The notes below the pieces were generated by a model. That model was given only the letters and a program-made list of their open reading frames with translations, did no database searches and was not told the origin of the DNA. 64,000 nucleotides of DNA, from the NCBI RefSeq assembly GCF_003994335.1, contig NZ_PNQZ01000047.1, positions 22,541 to 86,540 on the forward strand. The letters are read 5' to 3'. How positions within the stretch are numbered: position 1 is the stretch's first letter; each line of letters opens with the position of its first letter. Source of the DNA: Asaia sp. W19. GTDB lineage: Bacteria > Pseudomonadota > Alphaproteobacteria > Acetobacterales > Acetobacteraceae. Shown one piece after another: positions 63,782-64,000 of the stretch. The position numbers and the translations under genes were made by a program.

Positions 63782-64000
63782 CGCCTGCCGACAAACGGCA
63801 GGCGGTCCGACACATCCGGGAAGTTTTCGCCCTGAGCGAGCGGCGTGCGTGTGCACTGGTGGGTGTGGCTCGCCGCGTTTTTCGCTACGCCTCTACGTGG
63901 CCTGACGATGCGGCCCTACGCCAACGTCTGCGCGCCCTGGCGGCCGAGCGTCGCCGGTTTGGCTATCGGCGGCTGGGGTATATTCTGGCGCGGGAGGGCC
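63778..64000 (+). CDS. IS3-family transposase OrfB (partial)
   Basis: The N-terminal part of the catalytic subunit (DDE transposase, rve family): GTG start at 63778 overlapping the orfA stop, then KRQAVRHIREVFALSERRA, CALVGVARRVFRY, and LRALAAERRRFGYRRLGYIL, which is the conserved HTH_21-type lead-in of IS3 OrfB. The DDE domain follows beyond 64000. Expressed by -1 frameshifting from orfA. Confidence 0.85.
   Translation, partial: MTPADKRQAVRHIREVFALSERRACALVGVARRVFRYASTWPDDAALRQRLRALAAERRRFGYRRLGYILAREG

Larger units (their letters stand above)
63452..64000 (+). mobile_element. IS3-family insertion sequence (incomplete, runs off the window)
   Basis: The left end begins with TGACGTGCTCC at about 63452, inside the hydrolase gene, and is like ends of the IS3 family (TGA-initiated). 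It carries two overlapping transposase genes in the order orfA-orfB with a -1 relation and an A6G slippery site between them. The right end and target duplication lie beyond the window. The exact left boundary is an estimate. Confidence 0.85.

Overview
The window looks like chromosome from an acetic acid bacterium (Acetobacteraceae, Alphaproteobacteria). This is inferred from the high-GC codon use, a polyol- and sugar-oxidising gene set, and core genes of alphaproteobacterial type (a hisB-hisH-hisA-hisF-hisE cluster ending in a HIT protein, cvpA-purF, thiC behind a TPP riboswitch). I cannot fix the genus from sequence alone.

Layout. 0-10.2 kb (+ strand): a sugar-acid locus with a 2-hydroxyacid dehydrogenase, an OprB-type porin, a LysR regulator, a D-erythronate-dehydrogenase-like/TIM-barrel fusion, an aldolase-like barrel protein, a fused DhaK-DhaL kinase, an amidohydrolase-type lactonase and an SDR resembling L-rhamnose 1-dehydrogenase. 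10.3-15.2 kb: envelope genes (DedA, ATP-grasp, MCE protein, UppP) and an APC permease. 15.4-27.6 kb: an erythritol/tetritol locus with kinase EryA, dehydrogenase EryB, TPI-like EryH, DeoR regulator, RpiB-like EryI, a ribose-type ABC importer, a second DhaK-DhaL kinase, and a divergent second DeoR gene. 27.7-28.8 kb: a zinc alcohol dehydrogenase. 28.9-43.7 kb: two complete RND efflux systems (heavy-metal type and AcrB type) flanking a small block of GIY-YIG, DUF2239 and SnoaL-like genes; the second system has a divergent TetR gene with two near-identical palindromic operators. 43.7-59.7 kb: mostly housekeeping genes (purF, cvpA, SMR pump, thiC, pyrD, MscS channel, Ubi hydroxylase, nitroreductase, his operon, HIT). 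59.7-64 kb: a tRNA-Glu used as a probable integration site, then a tyrosine integrase, a lysE-argP pair, and an alpha/beta hydrolase cut by an IS3-family element that runs off the window.

How it works together. Both carbohydrate loci appear to feed C3/C4 ketose phosphates into central metabolism. In the erythritol locus EryA and EryB would give a tetrulose phosphate, and EryH and EryI would lead to D-erythrose 4-phosphate. The first locus reads as an oxidative route: aldose to lactone, to aldonate, to keto acid, to ketose, to ketose phosphate. No stand-alone EryC racemase and no DUF1537 kinase were seen, so the first locus is the best candidate for a variant or undescribed pathway.
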